Source: Janthinobacterium tructae | GTDB taxonomy: Bacteria > Pseudomonadota > Gammaproteobacteria > Burkholderiales > Burkholderiaceae_D | DNA length: 64,000 bases | Direction of reading: 5' to 3' | Assembly (NCBI RefSeq): GCF_006517255.1 | Contig: NZ_CP041185.1 | Span: 1,426,001-1,490,000, forward strand | Part shown: positions 1-9,406 of the stretch, in pieces | How positions within the stretch are numbered: the first letter of the stretch is position 1 | Layout: every line of letters begins with the position of its first letter | Made by a program: the position numbers and the translations under genes | Notes under the pieces: generated by a model | What the model saw: only the letters and a program-made list of their open reading frames with translations | Told to the model about the DNA's origin: nothing | Databases searched by the model: none

Positions 1-243
1 TTGCCCTGTTTGCGTCTCGTCCAGGTACTCGATGATGGCCAAGGATTGCGTCAGCACGGCGCCGCCGTCCTCCAGCACGGGCAGCAGGTGCTGCGGGTTC
101 AGGCTGGAAAACGCCGGCGTGAACTGCTCGCCGCCATTGCGGCTCAGATGCACATAGGCAGTGTCGGCGTGCAGCTGTTTCAGGTTCAGCGCGATGCGCA
201 CGCGGTAGGATGCGGAGCTGCGGTAATAGCCATGCAATTTCAT
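1..243 (-). CDS. mhbI: maleylpyruvate isomerase, zeta-class GST (3' part outside window)
   Basis: Only the first 81 residues are in the window; the gene runs off the left edge. The protein starts MKLHGYYRSSASYRVRIALN, which is the glutathione-binding N-terminus of zeta-class glutathione transferases (SSxxxRVRIAL), followed by the thioredoxin-fold segment LLPVLEDGG and the QSLAIIEYLDE helix. Zeta enzymes isomerise maleylacetoacetate or maleylpyruvate using glutathione. The position as last visible gene of a gentisate operon points to maleylpyruvate, the ring-cleavage product of gentisate. Its ATG overlaps the stop of the upstream transporter gene (ATGA), so translation is probably coupled. Family assignment is firm; substrate is inferred from context. 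Confidence 0.88.
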   Translation of the reverse strand, partial: MKLHGYYRSSASYRVRIALNLKQLHADTAYVHLSRNGGEQFTPAFSSLNPQHLLPVLEDGGAVLTQSLAIIEYLDETQTGQ

Positions 244-1601
244 ACGGTGCTCTCTTTCAGGGTAGCGGGAACGGCGCCGACGGCAGTCCGGGTGCGCATC
301 AAACGCCCCATGGCCAGCAAGGCCAGGGACGCCAGCACGGCCGGAATGGCCAGCAGGAAGAAGATGGTTTCGTTATCGAGTTTCAGGGTCAGCATCAGGC
401 CGCCGGCCATGGAACCGAGCACGGAACCGCTGCGGCCCACGGCAGCGGCCCAGCTGACACCCGTGGCGCGGCTCGACGTGGGGTAAAAGGCGGCGGCCAG
501 CGCATTGGCGCCCACTTGCGAGCCGCTCACGCCGAAGCCCACGCCAAACACGGCCAGCACCAGCAGGGCCAGGCTGCTGCCCGACAGCGCCACGACGACG
601 ATGCAGCCGGCGGCGGCCAGGTAGGCGATGCTCAGCACTTTGTGCGGGCTGTAGCGATCCATCCAGCGCCCCAGCATGATGGCGCCGACGGTGCCGCCCA
701 CCTGGAACATCATCGTCACCAGCGAGGCGTTCGACAGGGACAGGCCATTGCCATTCAACAGCGTCGGCATCCAGCTCGATAGCAGATAGATGATCAATAA
801 ACTCATGAAAAACGTGGACCATAGCAGCAAGGTGCCGCCAATCACGCCGGGACGGAACAATTCGGCCATGGGCGAGCCGGCGAGTTTTTTATCGCTGACG
901 ACCAGGCGCGGCAAGGCAGCCACGGTGGGTGCGATGCGGCGCACGATGTTCAGCACCTGGCTGCCATCGCGGCCTTTCAGCACCAGCCAGCGCAGTGATT
1001 CAGGCAGCGCCAGCAGCAGCACGGGCACCAGCAGCAGCGGCAAGGCGCCACCGAGCATCAGCACGCCGCGCCAGCCGATCAGGTGCAGCAGCTGCGCCGA
1101 GGCCAGACCGCCCAGCGCGGAACCGATGGTAAAGCCGCAGAACATCATGGTCACCAGGCCGGAACGGCGCTGTTGCGGGCAGTATTCGGACGTCATGGTC
1201 ACCGACGTCGGCATGGCGCCACCCAGGCCCAGCCCCGTCAAAAAGCGCAGCACCAGCAGCATCGTCAGATCCGTCGACCAGGCCGACAGCAGGCTGGCCG
1301 CGCCAAAAAACGCCACGGAGACGATCAGCACGGGACGCCGGCCGTAGCGGTCCGCCAGGGGGCCGAACAAAAACGAGCCGGCCATCAGGCCAAACAGGCC
1401 GGCGCCGAACAGGGGCGCCAGCGCGGCGGGCGTCAAGCCCCATTCGGCGCGGATGGCGGGCGCGATGAAGCCGATCGAGGCCGTGTCGAAGCCGTCGATG
1501 GCGACGATCAGAAAGCATAGCCAGAGGATCAGCTTCTGGTAGCGGGAAAACGGGTGGCTGTCGAGGAAGTGCTGGACGTCGGTGCCGGCGTGGGTAGTCA
1601 T
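240..1601 (-). CDS. mhbT: MFS aromatic acid:H+ symporter (3-hydroxybenzoate/gentisate uptake)
   Basis: A 453-residue, 12-helix major facilitator. The first helix carries IDGFDTASIGFIAPAI, the DGxD signature of the aromatic acid:proton symporter branch, and loop 2-3 has the MFS motif GPLADRYGRRPVL, echoed in the second half by GRWMDRYSPHKVL. It probably imports 3-hydroxybenzoate or gentisate across the inner membrane. A GGAG lies 8 nt before the ATG. It follows the fumarylpyruvate hydrolase by 66 nt and overlaps the isomerase gene by an ATGA, so it belongs to the operon. The precise substrate cannot be read from sequence. Confidence 0.9.
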   Translation of the reverse strand: MTTHAGTDVQHFLDSHPFSRYQKLILWLCFLIVAIDGFDTASIGFIAPAIRAEWGLTPAALAPLFGAGLFGLMAGSFLFGPLADRYGRRPVLIVSVAFFGAASLLSAWSTDLTMLLVLRFLTGLGLGGAMPTSVTMTSEYCPQQRRSGLVTMMFCGFTIGSALGGLASAQLLHLIGWRGVLMLGGALPLLLVPVLLLALPESLRWLVLKGRDGSQVLNIVRRIAPTVAALPRLVVSDKKLAGSPMAELFRPGVIGGTLLLWSTFFMSLLIIYLLSSWMPTLLNGNGLSLSNASLVTMMFQVGGTVGAIMLGRWMDRYSPHKVLSIAYLAAAGCIVVVALSGSSLALLVLAVFGVGFGVSGSQVGANALAAAFYPTSSRATGVSWAAAVGRSGSVLGSMAGGLMLTLKLDNETIFFLLAIPAVLASLALLAMGRLMRTRTAVGAVPATLKESTV

Positions 1602-1667
1602 TGTCTTGTCTCCATTGTTATTGTTCGCTTGGGCTGCGCGATCTGTGCCGCGCTGGCCCGATGGTGT

Positions 1668-2375
1668 TTACTGCACGGCGACGGTGATCGGTGTCAGCCC
1701 GGCGATGCGCGCCACCATGGTTTGCCCGCGGGTGACGGCGCCCACGCCTTCGGGCGTGCCCGTCATGATGATGTCGCCCGGCTGCAGCTCGAACAGCGTG
1801 GACAGATTGGCGATGACTTCATTGACGGACCAGATCAGGTGCGTCAGGTCGCTCGTCTGCACGATTTTTCCATCCACTTCCAGCACGATGGCGCCCGTGC
1901 TGATCTCGCCGGATACCGCGATGGGCGTGAGCGCGCCGATGGGGGCCGAATAGTCGAAAGCCTTGCCGATCTCCCACGGACGGCCCTGTTCGCGCATGCG
2001 CATCTGCAGGTCGCGCCGCGTCATGTCCAGGCCCACGCCGTAGCCGAAGATGTGCGACGCCGCGTCCGCCAGGGCGATGTCCTTGCCACCCTTGCCGATG
2101 GCGACCACCAGCTCGATTTCATGGTGGTAGTTCGATGTCTGCGCCGGATACGGCACGGTGGCCGTCACGGCGGGCGACACGGGCACGACGGATTGGTCGT
2201 CATTCGGCTTGCAAAAGAAGAATGGCGGTTCGCGGTCGGGATCAAACCCCATTTCGCGCGCATGGGCGGCGTAGTTGCGGCCCACGCAGTAGATGCGGCG
2301 CACGGGAAACTGGCTGTCGGCGCCAACGATGGGCAGGCCGGCGATGGCTTGGGGTTCAAAAATGAAGTTGGTCAT
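1668..2375 (-). CDS. mhbH: fumarylpyruvate hydrolase (FAH family)
   Basis: 235 residues, the usual size for this FAH-fold group. [17 protein letters not shown] near residue 27 is the conserved opening of the catalytic domain. The metal ligands are visible in [14 protein letters not shown] (two acidic residues) and [14 protein letters not shown] (Asp). The enzyme cleaves fumarylpyruvate to fumarate and pyruvate, the last step of the gentisate route after isomerisation. It sits between gentisate dioxygenase (21-nt gap) and the transporter on the same strand. An AGGAT precedes the ATG. Acylpyruvate hydrolase activity in general is the alternative, but the operon context argues for fumarylpyruvate. 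Confidence 0.9.
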   Translation of the reverse strand: MTNFIFEPQAIAGLPIVGADSQFPVRRIYCVGRNYAAHAREMGFDPDREPPFFFCKPNDDQSVVPVSPAVTATVPYPAQTSNYHHEIELVVAIGKGGKDIALADAASHIFGYGVGLDMTRRDLQMRMREQGRPWEIGKAFDYSAPIGALTPIAVSGEISTGAIVLEVDGKIVQTSDLTHLIWSVNEVIANLSTLFELQPGDIIMTGTPEGVGAVTRGQTMVARIAGLTPITVAVQ

Positions 2376-2396
2376 GGTGAAATCCTGTTTGAAAAA

Positions 2397-3449
2397 TCAA
2401 TCGGTCAAAAACTGCTCGCGCAGCACGCCCATGGCAAGCTGCACGGGGCGGTCGGAAAAACTGAACAGCACGACATCGTCCTGCGGGCAGTCGAAGGCCA
2501 CGCTGGCCCACGACGGCACGACGAAGGTGTCGCGCGGGGCGAAGTCAAACACCTGCGCGTTGATCGTCACCTTGCCGTGGCCTTCGACGACGCTGTAGAC
2601 GGTGCCGTCGGTGCTGCGCGCGCGCTTGCCCTTGAAACCTTTGGGCAGCAGCTGCATGAAGGTGGCCATGGTGGGCATGGGCGAGCCGCCCGTCAGCGGA
2701 TTCGTGTAGCACAGCTTGTAGCCGTGCCAGGCGTCGATGGCGTCGGTGCGCGACAGCAGATCCAGCGCTTCGCGCGAACGGGCATACGGGTAGTTGAAGA
2801 CGGGCGAAGTGGCGCCCTGGTGCAGCGACTTGACGGGTGCCATGTTGTAGCCGTAGCGGGCGAAGCTCTGGCCTTCCGGGCGGCTGACCGCCTGGCTGTC
2901 CTGCGTGTCGTTTTCCGCGAAACCGGAATCGAAATAGCGCAGCATGGGAATGTCGAGGCCATCGAGCCAGACGACCGGCTCGCAGACGCCATCGACGCCC
3001 AGGTTGCCATGGTCATGCCAGGTCCACGACGGGGTGATGATGAAGTCGCCCGGATGCATGGTGGTGCGCTCGCCCGCCACTGTCGTGTAGGCGCCCTGCC
3101 CTTCGATCACGAAACGCAGCGCCGACTGGCTGTGGCGGTGCGAGGGCGCCACTTCGCCGGGCAAGATCAGCTGCAGGCCCGCGTACAGCGATTGCGTAAT
3201 CGATGAACGGCCCGGCAAGGCCGGGTTTTCCAGCACCAGCACGCGGCGCACGGCTTCGTGGGCGGTGATCACTTCGCCGGCGCGCGCCATCTGCGGCGCG
3301 ATGTCGGCATAGCGCCACAGGGCGGCGGCATACGGCGCCGTCGGATGGGGCGGCACCAGCGTGTGCAGGGATTGCCACAGCGGCGACAGATGCATGCCGC
3401 TCAGGGCTGCATATAATGCCTCGCGTTCGGGCGTTTGATGGGAAGTCAT
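2397..3449 (-). CDS. mhbD: gentisate 1,2-dioxygenase
   Basis: 350-residue bicupin iron dioxygenase that opens the gentisate ring to maleylpyruvate. The N-terminal cupin has the metal-binding set in [19 protein letters not shown] and PSWTWHDHG (His residues), while the second cupin (from about residue 260) keeps the fold but not the His set, as usual in the family. Length matches typical gentisate dioxygenases. An AAGGA lies upstream of the ATG. The ATG overlaps the stop of the monooxygenase gene (ATGA), giving coupling between ring hydroxylation and ring cleavage. Confidence is high because every neighbour belongs to the same pathway. Confidence 0.94.
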   Translation of the reverse strand: MTSHQTPEREALYAALSGMHLSPLWQSLHTLVPPHPTAPYAAALWRYADIAPQMARAGEVITAHEAVRRVLVLENPALPGRSSITQSLYAGLQLILPGEVAPSHRHSQSALRFVIEGQGAYTTVAGERTTMHPGDFIITPSWTWHDHGNLGVDGVCEPVVWLDGLDIPMLRYFDSGFAENDTQDSQAVSRPEGQSFARYGYNMAPVKSLHQGATSPVFNYPYARSREALDLLSRTDAIDAWHGYKLCYTNPLTGGSPMPTMATFMQLLPKGFKGKRARSTDGTVYSVVEGHGKVTINAQVFDFAPRDTFVVPSWASVAFDCPQDDVVLFSFSDRPVQLAMGVLREQFLTD

Positions 3450-4660
3450 GCTGCGTCCTTCTCGGTGGTGGCCAGACAGGTGTGCGCCGTCCAGCCATAC
3501 AGCCAGGCCAGCGCTTCATAGAATTGCGCGGGCGTGCGGCCGCGCCACAAGTCATTGCGCACCAGGCGTTCGACGCCTTTGGCGTGATACAGCCGGCCCA
3601 TTTCGCGCGCCGACAGCACCACGCGGGCCGTGCGGGCGATGCGCGAGGTTTGATACAGCTGGAAGGCGGCGGCCATGTCGAAGTCGCAGGCGCGCACGGC
3701 TTCGCCCAGGGTGACGGCGTCTTCCAGCGCCATGCAGGCGCCCTGCGCCAGGTATTGCAGCATCGGGTGAGCCGAGTCGCCCAGCAGGGTCATGCGCTTC
3801 GTGCTCCAGTTGGCGACGGGGTCGCGGTCGGCCGTGCTCCAGCGTTTCCAGCTGGTCGGCTTGTGCAGCAGCTGGCGCGGCTGCGCATGCACGCCGTCGA
3901 AGTAGGACACCACTTCTTCCTTGCTGCCGTCCGTGACGCTCCACGCTTCCTGCTCGCGGCTGTGGAAAGTCACCACCAGGTTGTATTGCTCGCCATTGCG
4001 CAGCGGGTAGTGCACGAGGTGGCAGTTCGGGCCGGCCCAGACGACGGGCGCGTTCCAGCGCAAGTCGGCCGGCATGTCGGCGGCCGGCACCACGGCGCGG
4101 TACACCACGTGGCCGGAAACGCGGACCTTGTCGCCCACGATGCGCTCGCGGATGACGGACTTGACGCCATCGCAGCCGATCAGCACCTCGGCGCGGAAGC
4201 TGCGTCCTGCCGCATCGACCACGGTGACGCCGTCCGCATCTTCCACGACGTCCGTCACCTGCGAGGACGTCACAAAGGTAATCAGTGGCGAAGTGCGCAC
4301 CGCGTCGAGGATGGCGCCATGGATGTCGGCGCGGTGGATCACGGCGTAGGGATTGCTGAAGCGCTGGCGAAAGGCCGCATCGACGACGAAAGTGCCTACC
4401 TCGGTCGCGTCGACGGCGTCCATCATCACCAGGCGCTCCGTGAAGACAGCCTTGGCACGCGTGCGTTCGCCCACGCCCAAGGCATCGAGCGCGGCGAAGG
4501 CGTTGGGCGCCAGCTGAATGCCGGCGCCGATCTCGCCCAAGGTCGAGGCCTGTTCCAGCACGGTGACGGCCAGCCCCAGGCGCGACAGGGACAGGGCGGC
4601 GGCCATGCCGCCGATACCGCCGCCGACGATCAGCACGGACGGTTTGTGGGTAGCTTCCAT
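3446..4660 (-). CDS. mhbM: 3-hydroxybenzoate 6-monooxygenase (FAD)
   Basis: 404-residue class A flavin monooxygenase that hydroxylates 3-hydroxybenzoate to gentisate with NADH and O2. Visible are the Rossmann GxGxxG ([17 protein letters not shown]), the DG motif ([12 protein letters not shown]) and the GD motif ([17 protein letters not shown]). The frame is open 28 codons further upstream, but the ATG at 4660 is chosen because a strong GGAGGAAA stands just before it and the following residues start the Rossmann strand. It is the first gene of the minus-strand operon. A salicylate- or other hydroxybenzoate-hydroxylase role is excluded mainly by the gentisate genes behind it. Confidence 0.9.
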   Translation of the reverse strand: MEATHKPSVLIVGGGIGGMAAALSLSRLGLAVTVLEQASTLGEIGAGIQLAPNAFAALDALGVGERTRAKAVFTERLVMMDAVDATEVGTFVVDAAFRQRFSNPYAVIHRADIHGAILDAVRTSPLITFVTSSQVTDVVEDADGVTVVDAAGRSFRAEVLIGCDGVKSVIRERIVGDKVRVSGHVVYRAVVPAADMPADLRWNAPVVWAGPNCHLVHYPLRNGEQYNLVVTFHSREQEAWSVTDGSKEEVVSYFDGVHAQPRQLLHKPTSWKRWSTADRDPVANWSTKRMTLLGDSAHPMLQYLAQGACMALEDAVTLGEAVRACDFDMAAAFQLYQTSRIARTARVVLSAREMGRLYHAKGVERLVRNDLWRGRTPAQFYEALAWLYGWTAHTCLATTEKDAA

Positions 4661-4809
4661 TTCTTTCCTCCAATTGATCTGTGTGCTTGCGCGATGCACG
4701 TTTGCCGTGCTCTTGGTATGGCAAGCAGTGTGCCGACAGGTCAATATTTGGTAAAGCGATGGAATACAATAACAACAATCACATTTTTAAATAATGGTGG
4801 AATCCTCTT
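4661..4809. promoter_or_regulatory. divergent control region between catabolic operon and LysR gene
   Basis: About 150 bp separate two divergent starts, the standard arrangement for a LysR-type regulator and its target. The half next to the regulator is AT-rich (4740-4800). No single LysR box can be chosen with confidence by eye. Confidence 0.6.
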
Positions 4810-5730
4810 ATGTCGCGCTTCGATATCGAACTGCTGTTCATCTTTGACGAGATCTATAAAAGCCGCAATGTGACGCGCGCGGCGGAAAACCTGGGCTTGC
4901 CGCAATCGACGGTGAGCATCGGCCTGGGGAAATTGCGCACGCATTTCGGCGACCGCCTGTTCGCGCGCACCTCGAAAGGCATGGAGCCGACGCCGCGCGC
5001 GCAGAACGCGGTACAGGACGTGCGCGCCGCGATCGCCGCCTGGCAGCATGCGCTGGCCGACCAGCCCGTGTTCGACCCGGCCGCCAGCACGCGCGAATTT
5101 GCCATCTGCATGACGGACATCAGTGAAATCGTGCTGCTGCCCACGCTGCTCAACCATTTGCAGCAGATCGGCCCCCGCATCACGCTGGACGTGTCGAAGA
5201 TCGCCACCGACACGCCGGCGCGCCTGGAAGGAGGCGAAGTGGACCTGGCCGTGGGCTTCATGCCGCACCTGGAATCGGGGTTTTATCAGCAGAAACTGTT
5301 CGACCAGCATTTTGTCTGCCTGGTGGCCAGCAGCCACCCGCGCATCCGCGACACGATTACTGTGGCAGAATTCCTGGCGGAGGGGCATATCGAGGTGAAA
5401 AGCTCGGGCACCGGCCACTCCATCGTGGAAAAGGTACTGGCGGCGGCCGGCGTGCAGCGGCGCATCGTGCTGAAACTGCCCAGCTTCCTGGGCGTATCGC
5501 GCATCGTCGCCGAAACCGAGTACATCGTCACGGTACCGTACCGCTACGCGTTGCAAATGCGCGACCACGAAGCGTTCCACATCCTGCCCCTGCCTGTGGC
5601 GCTGCCCAGCTTTTCAGTCAAGCAGCACTGGCACGAGCGCTACCATGAAGATGCATCGAACCGCTGGCTGCGCCAGACCATGGCGCAGCTGTTTGGGGCG
5701 GGTGATGGAACGGCATTGCCTTTTGAGTAA
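4810..5730 (+). CDS. mhbR: LysR-family activator of the gentisate operon
   Basis: 306 residues. The N-terminal winged helix (residues about 5-62) contains SRNVTRAAENLGLPQSTVSI, a textbook LysR recognition helix, followed by the linker helix and a periplasmic-binding-like effector domain (about 90-300). It is transcribed away from the 3-hydroxybenzoate operon across a 150-bp gap, so the inducer is probably 3-hydroxybenzoate or gentisate (inference). A GGTGGAA precedes the ATG. Nothing is missing or truncated. Confidence 0.88.
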   Translation: MSRFDIELLFIFDEIYKSRNVTRAAENLGLPQSTVSIGLGKLRTHFGDRLFARTSKGMEPTPRAQNAVQDVRAAIAAWQHALADQPVFDPAASTREFAICMTDISEIVLLPTLLNHLQQIGPRITLDVSKIATDTPARLEGGEVDLAVGFMPHLESGFYQQKLFDQHFVCLVASSHPRIRDTITVAEFLAEGHIEVKSSGTGHSIVEKVLAAAGVQRRIVLKLPSFLGVSRIVAETEYIVTVPYRYALQMRDHEAFHILPLPVALPSFSVKQHWHERYHEDASNRWLRQTMAQLFGAGDGTALPFE

Positions 5731-5775
5731 GTTTTCCGCATACTGGCAGACCCAGCCTTTTCATTGCCTTCAATT

Positions 5776-6237
5776 ATGTCCATCAGCCTGCGCCCCGTCA
5801 CCGTCGACAATTTTGACCTCATCAGCGAATTGCCCCTGCTGCCCCAGCAGCGCGACTACCTGGCCAGCAACGACTATTCCATGGCGCAAGCGAGTTTCCA
5901 TCCCGCCACCATGCATACGCGCGCCGTGTATGACGACGAGGAAGTGATCGGTTTCCTGATGTTCGTCTCGCCCGACGACGAAGATCCACCCGGCTACTAC
6001 CAGATCTGGCGCTTCATGATCGATCACCGGCGCCAGGGGCAAGGCCATGGCCGCGCCGCCCTCGCTCTGGCGCTGGCGGAAATCCGCGCCCGCCCGGACG
6101 CGCGCAGCGTCGAAATTTGCTACAAGCCCAGCAATGCCAACGCGAAACAGTTCTATGCCAGCATGGGTTTCGTGGAAAAAGGCCTGGATGCCGATGGCAA
6201 TGACATGCTGGCCGTGATACAGCTCGGCGCTGCCTGA
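5776..6237 (+). CDS. GNAT N-acetyltransferase, polyamine-type
   Basis: 153 residues, single GNAT domain. The acetyl-CoA pyrophosphate loop is RRQGQGHGRAAL (motif A, about residue 80), and NANAKQFYASMGF is the usual C-terminal motif B. The N-terminal layout (SLRPVTVDNFD) and spacing resemble spermine/spermidine acetyltransferases, but substrate is not determined by sequence. The ATG at 5776 is preferred over a TTG 12 nt earlier. It follows the LysR gene by 45 nt and may be read from the same transcript. No link to aromatic catabolism is evident. Confidence 0.8.
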   Translation: MSISLRPVTVDNFDLISELPLLPQQRDYLASNDYSMAQASFHPATMHTRAVYDDEEVIGFLMFVSPDDEDPPGYYQIWRFMIDHRRQGQGHGRAALALALAEIRARPDARSVEICYKPSNANAKQFYASMGFVEKGLDADGNDMLAVIQLGAA

Positions 6238-6308
6238 CCGGGCATGGCCGGCAAGAATGACCAAACTAGTTTAAGCTGCACCGGCCCCACCACTTTACAA
6301 GGACCACC

Positions 6309-6596
6309 ATGACCCTGATCGTCGTCGCCACCATCGATGCCCAAACTGACCATATCGGCGCCGTGCGCGCCGCCCTGGAAGCCGTCGTAACGCCCAGCCG
6401 CGCGGAAAGCGCCTGCCTGCGCTACGAGTTACACCTCGACAACAAGATCCCCACGCGCTTCATCATGCTGGAAGAATGGACCGACCAGGACGCGCTGACG
6501 GCGCATTACGCAACGCCCCACTTCAAGGCGCTGGTGGCCGCCGTGGGCGACAAGACCGTCAAGATCGACGTGGCCGAGTTGAGCAAGCTGAAGTAA
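6309..6596 (+). CDS. antibiotic-biosynthesis-monooxygenase (ABM/YgiN) domain protein
   Basis: 95-residue ferredoxin-like alpha/beta barrel half, the size of YgiN-type quinol monooxygenases. The core reads MLEEWTDQDALTAHYATPHF, the family hallmark where the His lines the pocket. Such proteins are dimers that oxidise quinols or act in stress protection; the actual substrate is unknown. The ribosome site AAGGA lies 6 nt before the ATG. It stands alone between the acetyltransferase and a secreted hypothetical protein. Confidence 0.82.
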   Translation: MTLIVVATIDAQTDHIGAVRAALEAVVTPSRAESACLRYELHLDNKIPTRFIMLEEWTDQDALTAHYATPHFKALVAAVGDKTVKIDVAELSKLK

Positions 6597-6649
6597 CCGC
6601 ACGGCCGCGTTCAATCGCGCGTTCCCCAAAGAAAGTTGCCACTTATAAT

Positions 6650-7234
6650 ATGGCAACTATGGCCATCATGACACCATTCTCCCGCATACACGGCGCCCTT
6701 GCGGCTGCCGCCTTCACCGTTTGCACCGGCGCCGCCGCGCAAGCGCCCATGCCCAAGCTCGTGGGCGAGTACAATCTGCTCTCGTCGACGACCGTGCCGC
6801 CCAGCAACTGGGGCTATTCCAAGGCCCGCGTGTCGATCAAGCAGCTCGATGAGCATCACCTGCTGATCCTGCTCGCCTGCGAGTGGAAACGCGAGCCGAA
6901 AGCCGTCTGTGGCGACTATTTCTATGCCCAGTGGCGCGATGATGGCCTGTATCTGCAAGACATGAACACGTTTGCCATGCGCCTGTACTTCGATCCCGCC
7001 ACGCGCAAGCTCACCATCATTTCGCGCGGCGCCGACGCCAGGCAGAGCGTGCGCCACGAAGTGTTCGGCACGACGACCGCGCCGCTGGTCGATACCGCCC
7101 TGGTGCGGCGCATGAAGCGCGAACAATCGAATGCCGACAGCAAGGAAAACCGGCGCGTGTTCGGGCCCTACACCAAGTGGGACTACCGGGAAAACCGCAT
7201 CGAATTCCAGCGCCAGGACTTGACGGCACCGTGA
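6650..7234 (+). CDS. secreted hypothetical protein
   Basis: About 194 residues with an N-terminal hydrophobic signal ending near Ala-Gln-Ala (GALAAAAFTVCTGAAAQA), so it is probably periplasmic. Three in-frame ATGs (6650, 6659, 6668) compete and none has a convincing Shine-Dalgarno; 6650 is given as the longest. The mature part has no motif I recognise. Its TGA overlaps the ATG of the next secreted protein (TGATG), indicating co-translation and a shared role at the envelope. Function unknown. Confidence 0.65.
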   Translation: MATMAIMTPFSRIHGALAAAAFTVCTGAAAQAPMPKLVGEYNLLSSTTVPPSNWGYSKARVSIKQLDEHHLLILLACEWKREPKAVCGDYFYAQWRDDGLYLQDMNTFAMRLYFDPATRKLTIISRGADARQSVRHEVFGTTTAPLVDTALVRRMKREQSNADSKENRRVFGPYTKWDYRENRIEFQRQDLTAP

Positions 7235-7965
7235 TGGCGCGCCTGATCCAGCCCATGCGGCGCCAGCTGCTGCGCCTCGCCGGCGCCCTGCTGTGCTCGC
7301 CCGTGCTCGCGCACGCGGCCGATGACGGCCTGCCCCGCGCCGTGCATCAGCGCATCCTGGCCAGCCTCGACGCTCCGCTACCGAAAGTACTCAATGTGCA
7401 GCACCTGGCGCTGATACGGCGCTTCAACATCGGCTGGTCGCCCGTGGAAAGCGGCGCGCCCATGCTCAATCCGGCCTACCCGCTGGGCAAAGGCGATACC
7501 CTGGCACTGGCCATGCAAGCCATCGCCAGCAAAGATGCGGCGCTGGCCGCGCAGCGCCTGATGGAAGCGTCGCTGCTGCTGCCCCACTTCGTGCAGATGG
7601 CCGACCTGAAACCGGGCAGCTATGCCAATGGCAAGGCGCCGTTTACCTTGACCGCCCGGCATCTGACGCTGCTGCGGCAACAGTCGTGGATGACGCTGGA
7701 AATGCTGGGCATGGGCGCGGAAGACTACCTGACCGAAGGCTACTGGCCCACCCCGTCCGTTGACGGCAAGCGCCCGTATGGCGACTTCACGAATTACCCG
7801 GTTGAAATGGCACAGGCGCTGGGCTTGCCCGTCCGCAAGCAAGCGGACGGCAGCCTGGCCATTACGCCCGCACTGAGAACGGAAATGAAAGCGCTGCACC
7901 AGCAGACCATGCCTGCGCTGCAAGTGTTCGTGCGGGAAGCGGGCTTGCGACGCAATACGGTCTGA
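7234..7965 (+). CDS. exported hypothetical protein, coupled to preceding gene
   Basis: 243 residues. The N-terminus RRQLLRLAGALLCSPVLA is a signal peptide with a twin-arginine flavour, with cleavage near Ala-His-Ala. The rest is helical and unassigned. The start is set by the TGATG overlap with the upstream gene. A stretch of this gene at 7741-7845 is repeated in decayed form at 9720-9832 on the far side of an AT-rich insert, so a paralogue once stood next to it. No function can be offered. Confidence 0.7.
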   Translation: MARLIQPMRRQLLRLAGALLCSPVLAHAADDGLPRAVHQRILASLDAPLPKVLNVQHLALIRRFNIGWSPVESGAPMLNPAYPLGKGDTLALAMQAIASKDAALAAQRLMEASLLLPHFVQMADLKPGSYANGKAPFTLTARHLTLLRQQSWMTLEMLGMGAEDYLTEGYWPTPSVDGKRPYGDFTNYPVEMAQALGLPVRKQADGSLAITPALRTEMKALHQQTMPALQVFVREAGLRRNTV

Positions 7966-8116
7966 AGCGTAGCCGGCTTCCTGTCGATTACGTACGGCAC
8001 TCCCCGACCAAATACTATTCCGGCGGATGAGCAGCCCGCATCGCCGTCCGACGCGGTTCCGAAGCGTGACAATTGCCCTCGCATTTATGCGCATGGCAGC
8101 TTGTTTTCAAGCCTGC

Positions 8117-8413
8117 TCAATCTGATTCCCCCCTTGTCACGGTCTGCTTGGACTGGAAGCGATTGGCAGGCCCATCCTCGAATCCAATCATTTTTGGTGG
8201 CGATGGGTCTTTTCTATGAGCATATGTCAACACACGCAATGCGACAGATAGCGGTACGCCATTTGTTCGCAAGTATTTTGCTGCCACTGCAGTGCCAAGC
8301 ATTTCCTGGAAAATAATCGCAACGTCTATTTTTTGTGCGGTCAATGCATCGATTCGTCTTCGACGATCAAGCTCCTCTTGCGCCAGGCCACTGATGTAAT
8401 TTTTATTTAGCAT
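8117..8413 (-). CDS. small hypothetical protein downstream of ECF sigma gene
   Basis: 98 residues, rich in charge and predicted helical: LDRRRRIDALTAQKIDVAII followed by VAAKYLRTNGVPLSVALRVL. The codon pattern and clean helix periodicity suggest a genuine gene. It lies 72 nt behind the sigma-factor gene on the same strand and may be cotranscribed, but it has no membrane segment and no zinc-type anti-sigma motif, so it is not an obvious anti-sigma factor. The ribosome site is weak. The 150 bp between this gene and the exported protein at 7965 shows nothing else. Confidence 0.6.
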   Translation of the reverse strand: MLNKNYISGLAQEELDRRRRIDALTAQKIDVAIIFQEMLGTAVAAKYLRTNGVPLSVALRVLTYAHRKDPSPPKMIGFEDGPANRFQSKQTVTRGESD

Positions 8414-8485
8414 GTAAATTTATGTTAAGTAGCGACAAATAATCACCGCTTGCGCCTGGGGTACCGCAATTATGCGGGGCTACAT

Positions 8486-9055
8486 TCAATCATCCTTTTC
8501 CAGCCTCTTGCGTATCTCTGCCCTGACCCTGTGAATACGGCTTCGCACTGTTCCCATAGGACAGCCCATCTTCATTGCAATCTCCCCGTAGCTCATACCA
8601 TCATTCTCACGTAGCAATAATGCTTCTTTCAACAGAGGCGGCAAGTTGGCGATCAATCGAACAATCTCCAGCCCAGCTTCCATTGCACTACATATTCCCT
8701 CTGGACTATTTTCATTAGAAATATTTAATGCATCAACAACATCATTCACACCGTCGAATGAGCACAATGTACTTGATTCAATTTTTAATTCATTACGATA
8801 ATAGTGTTCGATACTATTCATGGCTATTGAATACAACCATGCATATAACGTCGAGTAGCTACGACATTCTTTAAACCATTGAAATGCATTGAGAAAGATA
8901 ATCTGAACCATATCATCGATATCTTGCTTATGATGAACATGATGACTTACCAAACTTCTCATATGAACACTATATTTGACATAGAGCGTATGAAATGCCG
9001 ATGGGTCACCGACACAAATGCTTTCCCTTATGAAATTTTCATTATTTTCAAGCAT
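8486..9055 (-). CDS. ECF-family RNA polymerase sigma factor
   Basis: 189 residues. Region 2 contains DIDDMVQIIFLNAFQWF (core binding and -10 recognition) and region 4 contains LPPLLKEALLLRENDGMSYG followed by the helix-turn-helix EIAMKMGCPMGTVRSRIHRV. Regions 3 and 1.1 are absent, as in ECF sigmas. Codon usage is clearly AT-richer than the surrounding genes and the 350 bp upstream are strongly AT-rich, both signs of transfer. No membrane anti-sigma gene accompanies it; the only same-strand neighbour is the 98-residue soluble protein. Target promoters cannot be inferred here. Confidence 0.88.
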   Translation of the reverse strand: MLENNENFIRESICVGDPSAFHTLYVKYSVHMRSLVSHHVHHKQDIDDMVQIIFLNAFQWFKECRSYSTLYAWLYSIAMNSIEHYYRNELKIESSTLCSFDGVNDVVDALNISNENSPEGICSAMEAGLEIVRLIANLPPLLKEALLLRENDGMSYGEIAMKMGCPMGTVRSRIHRVRAEIRKRLEKDD

Positions 9056-9406
9056 GAATCGGTCATCGACACCAAAGATGAGCTTGTATCCTAGCAGTAA
9101 GAATTTATCCTAAAATCAATACACCAATAATCTTGATTTATATCAATGTCAAAAACATGACAGAGTACCATCGAAAAATTAATTAAATAAATACTTTCCG
9201 ACGAAAATAATTAAAATTGGAAATTATTTTTTCTCATTGCAAAAATACCTATTTATAAAGAAATTTTAATTTATATTGCATAAATAATTTTTCATTTTGG
9301 AAATTTTTGCAAGCAGGCATTTATTGATGTGCTCGTTTTCGTGTGCAGCAAAAAATTTTTATATAGTAATATCTAAAAAACTTACGCACCTGAATGAGCA
9401 TTTTTG
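9056..9406. other. AT-rich intergenic region
   Basis: About 350 bp of strongly AT-rich DNA between the divergent sigma gene and the 86-residue reading frame. It presumably holds both promoters, but no convincing -35/-10 pair, operator repeat or RNA gene was identified. Base composition differs sharply from the rest of the window. Confidence 0.6.

Noticed and set aside
1554..3206. 550-codon open frame on the plus strand opposite the gentisate genes
   Set aside because: Antisense shadow of high-GC coding DNA; His/Arg/Ala-rich translation, no motif, while the minus strand encodes recognised enzymes.
4741..5580. 279-codon minus-strand frame opposite the LysR gene
   Set aside because: Overlaps a LysR protein with an intact HTH; translation is His/Arg-rich without motifs.
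8101..8316. 71-codon plus-strand frame opposite the 98-residue protein gene
   Set aside because: No ribosome site; the minus-strand frame has better protein-like character and sits behind the sigma gene.
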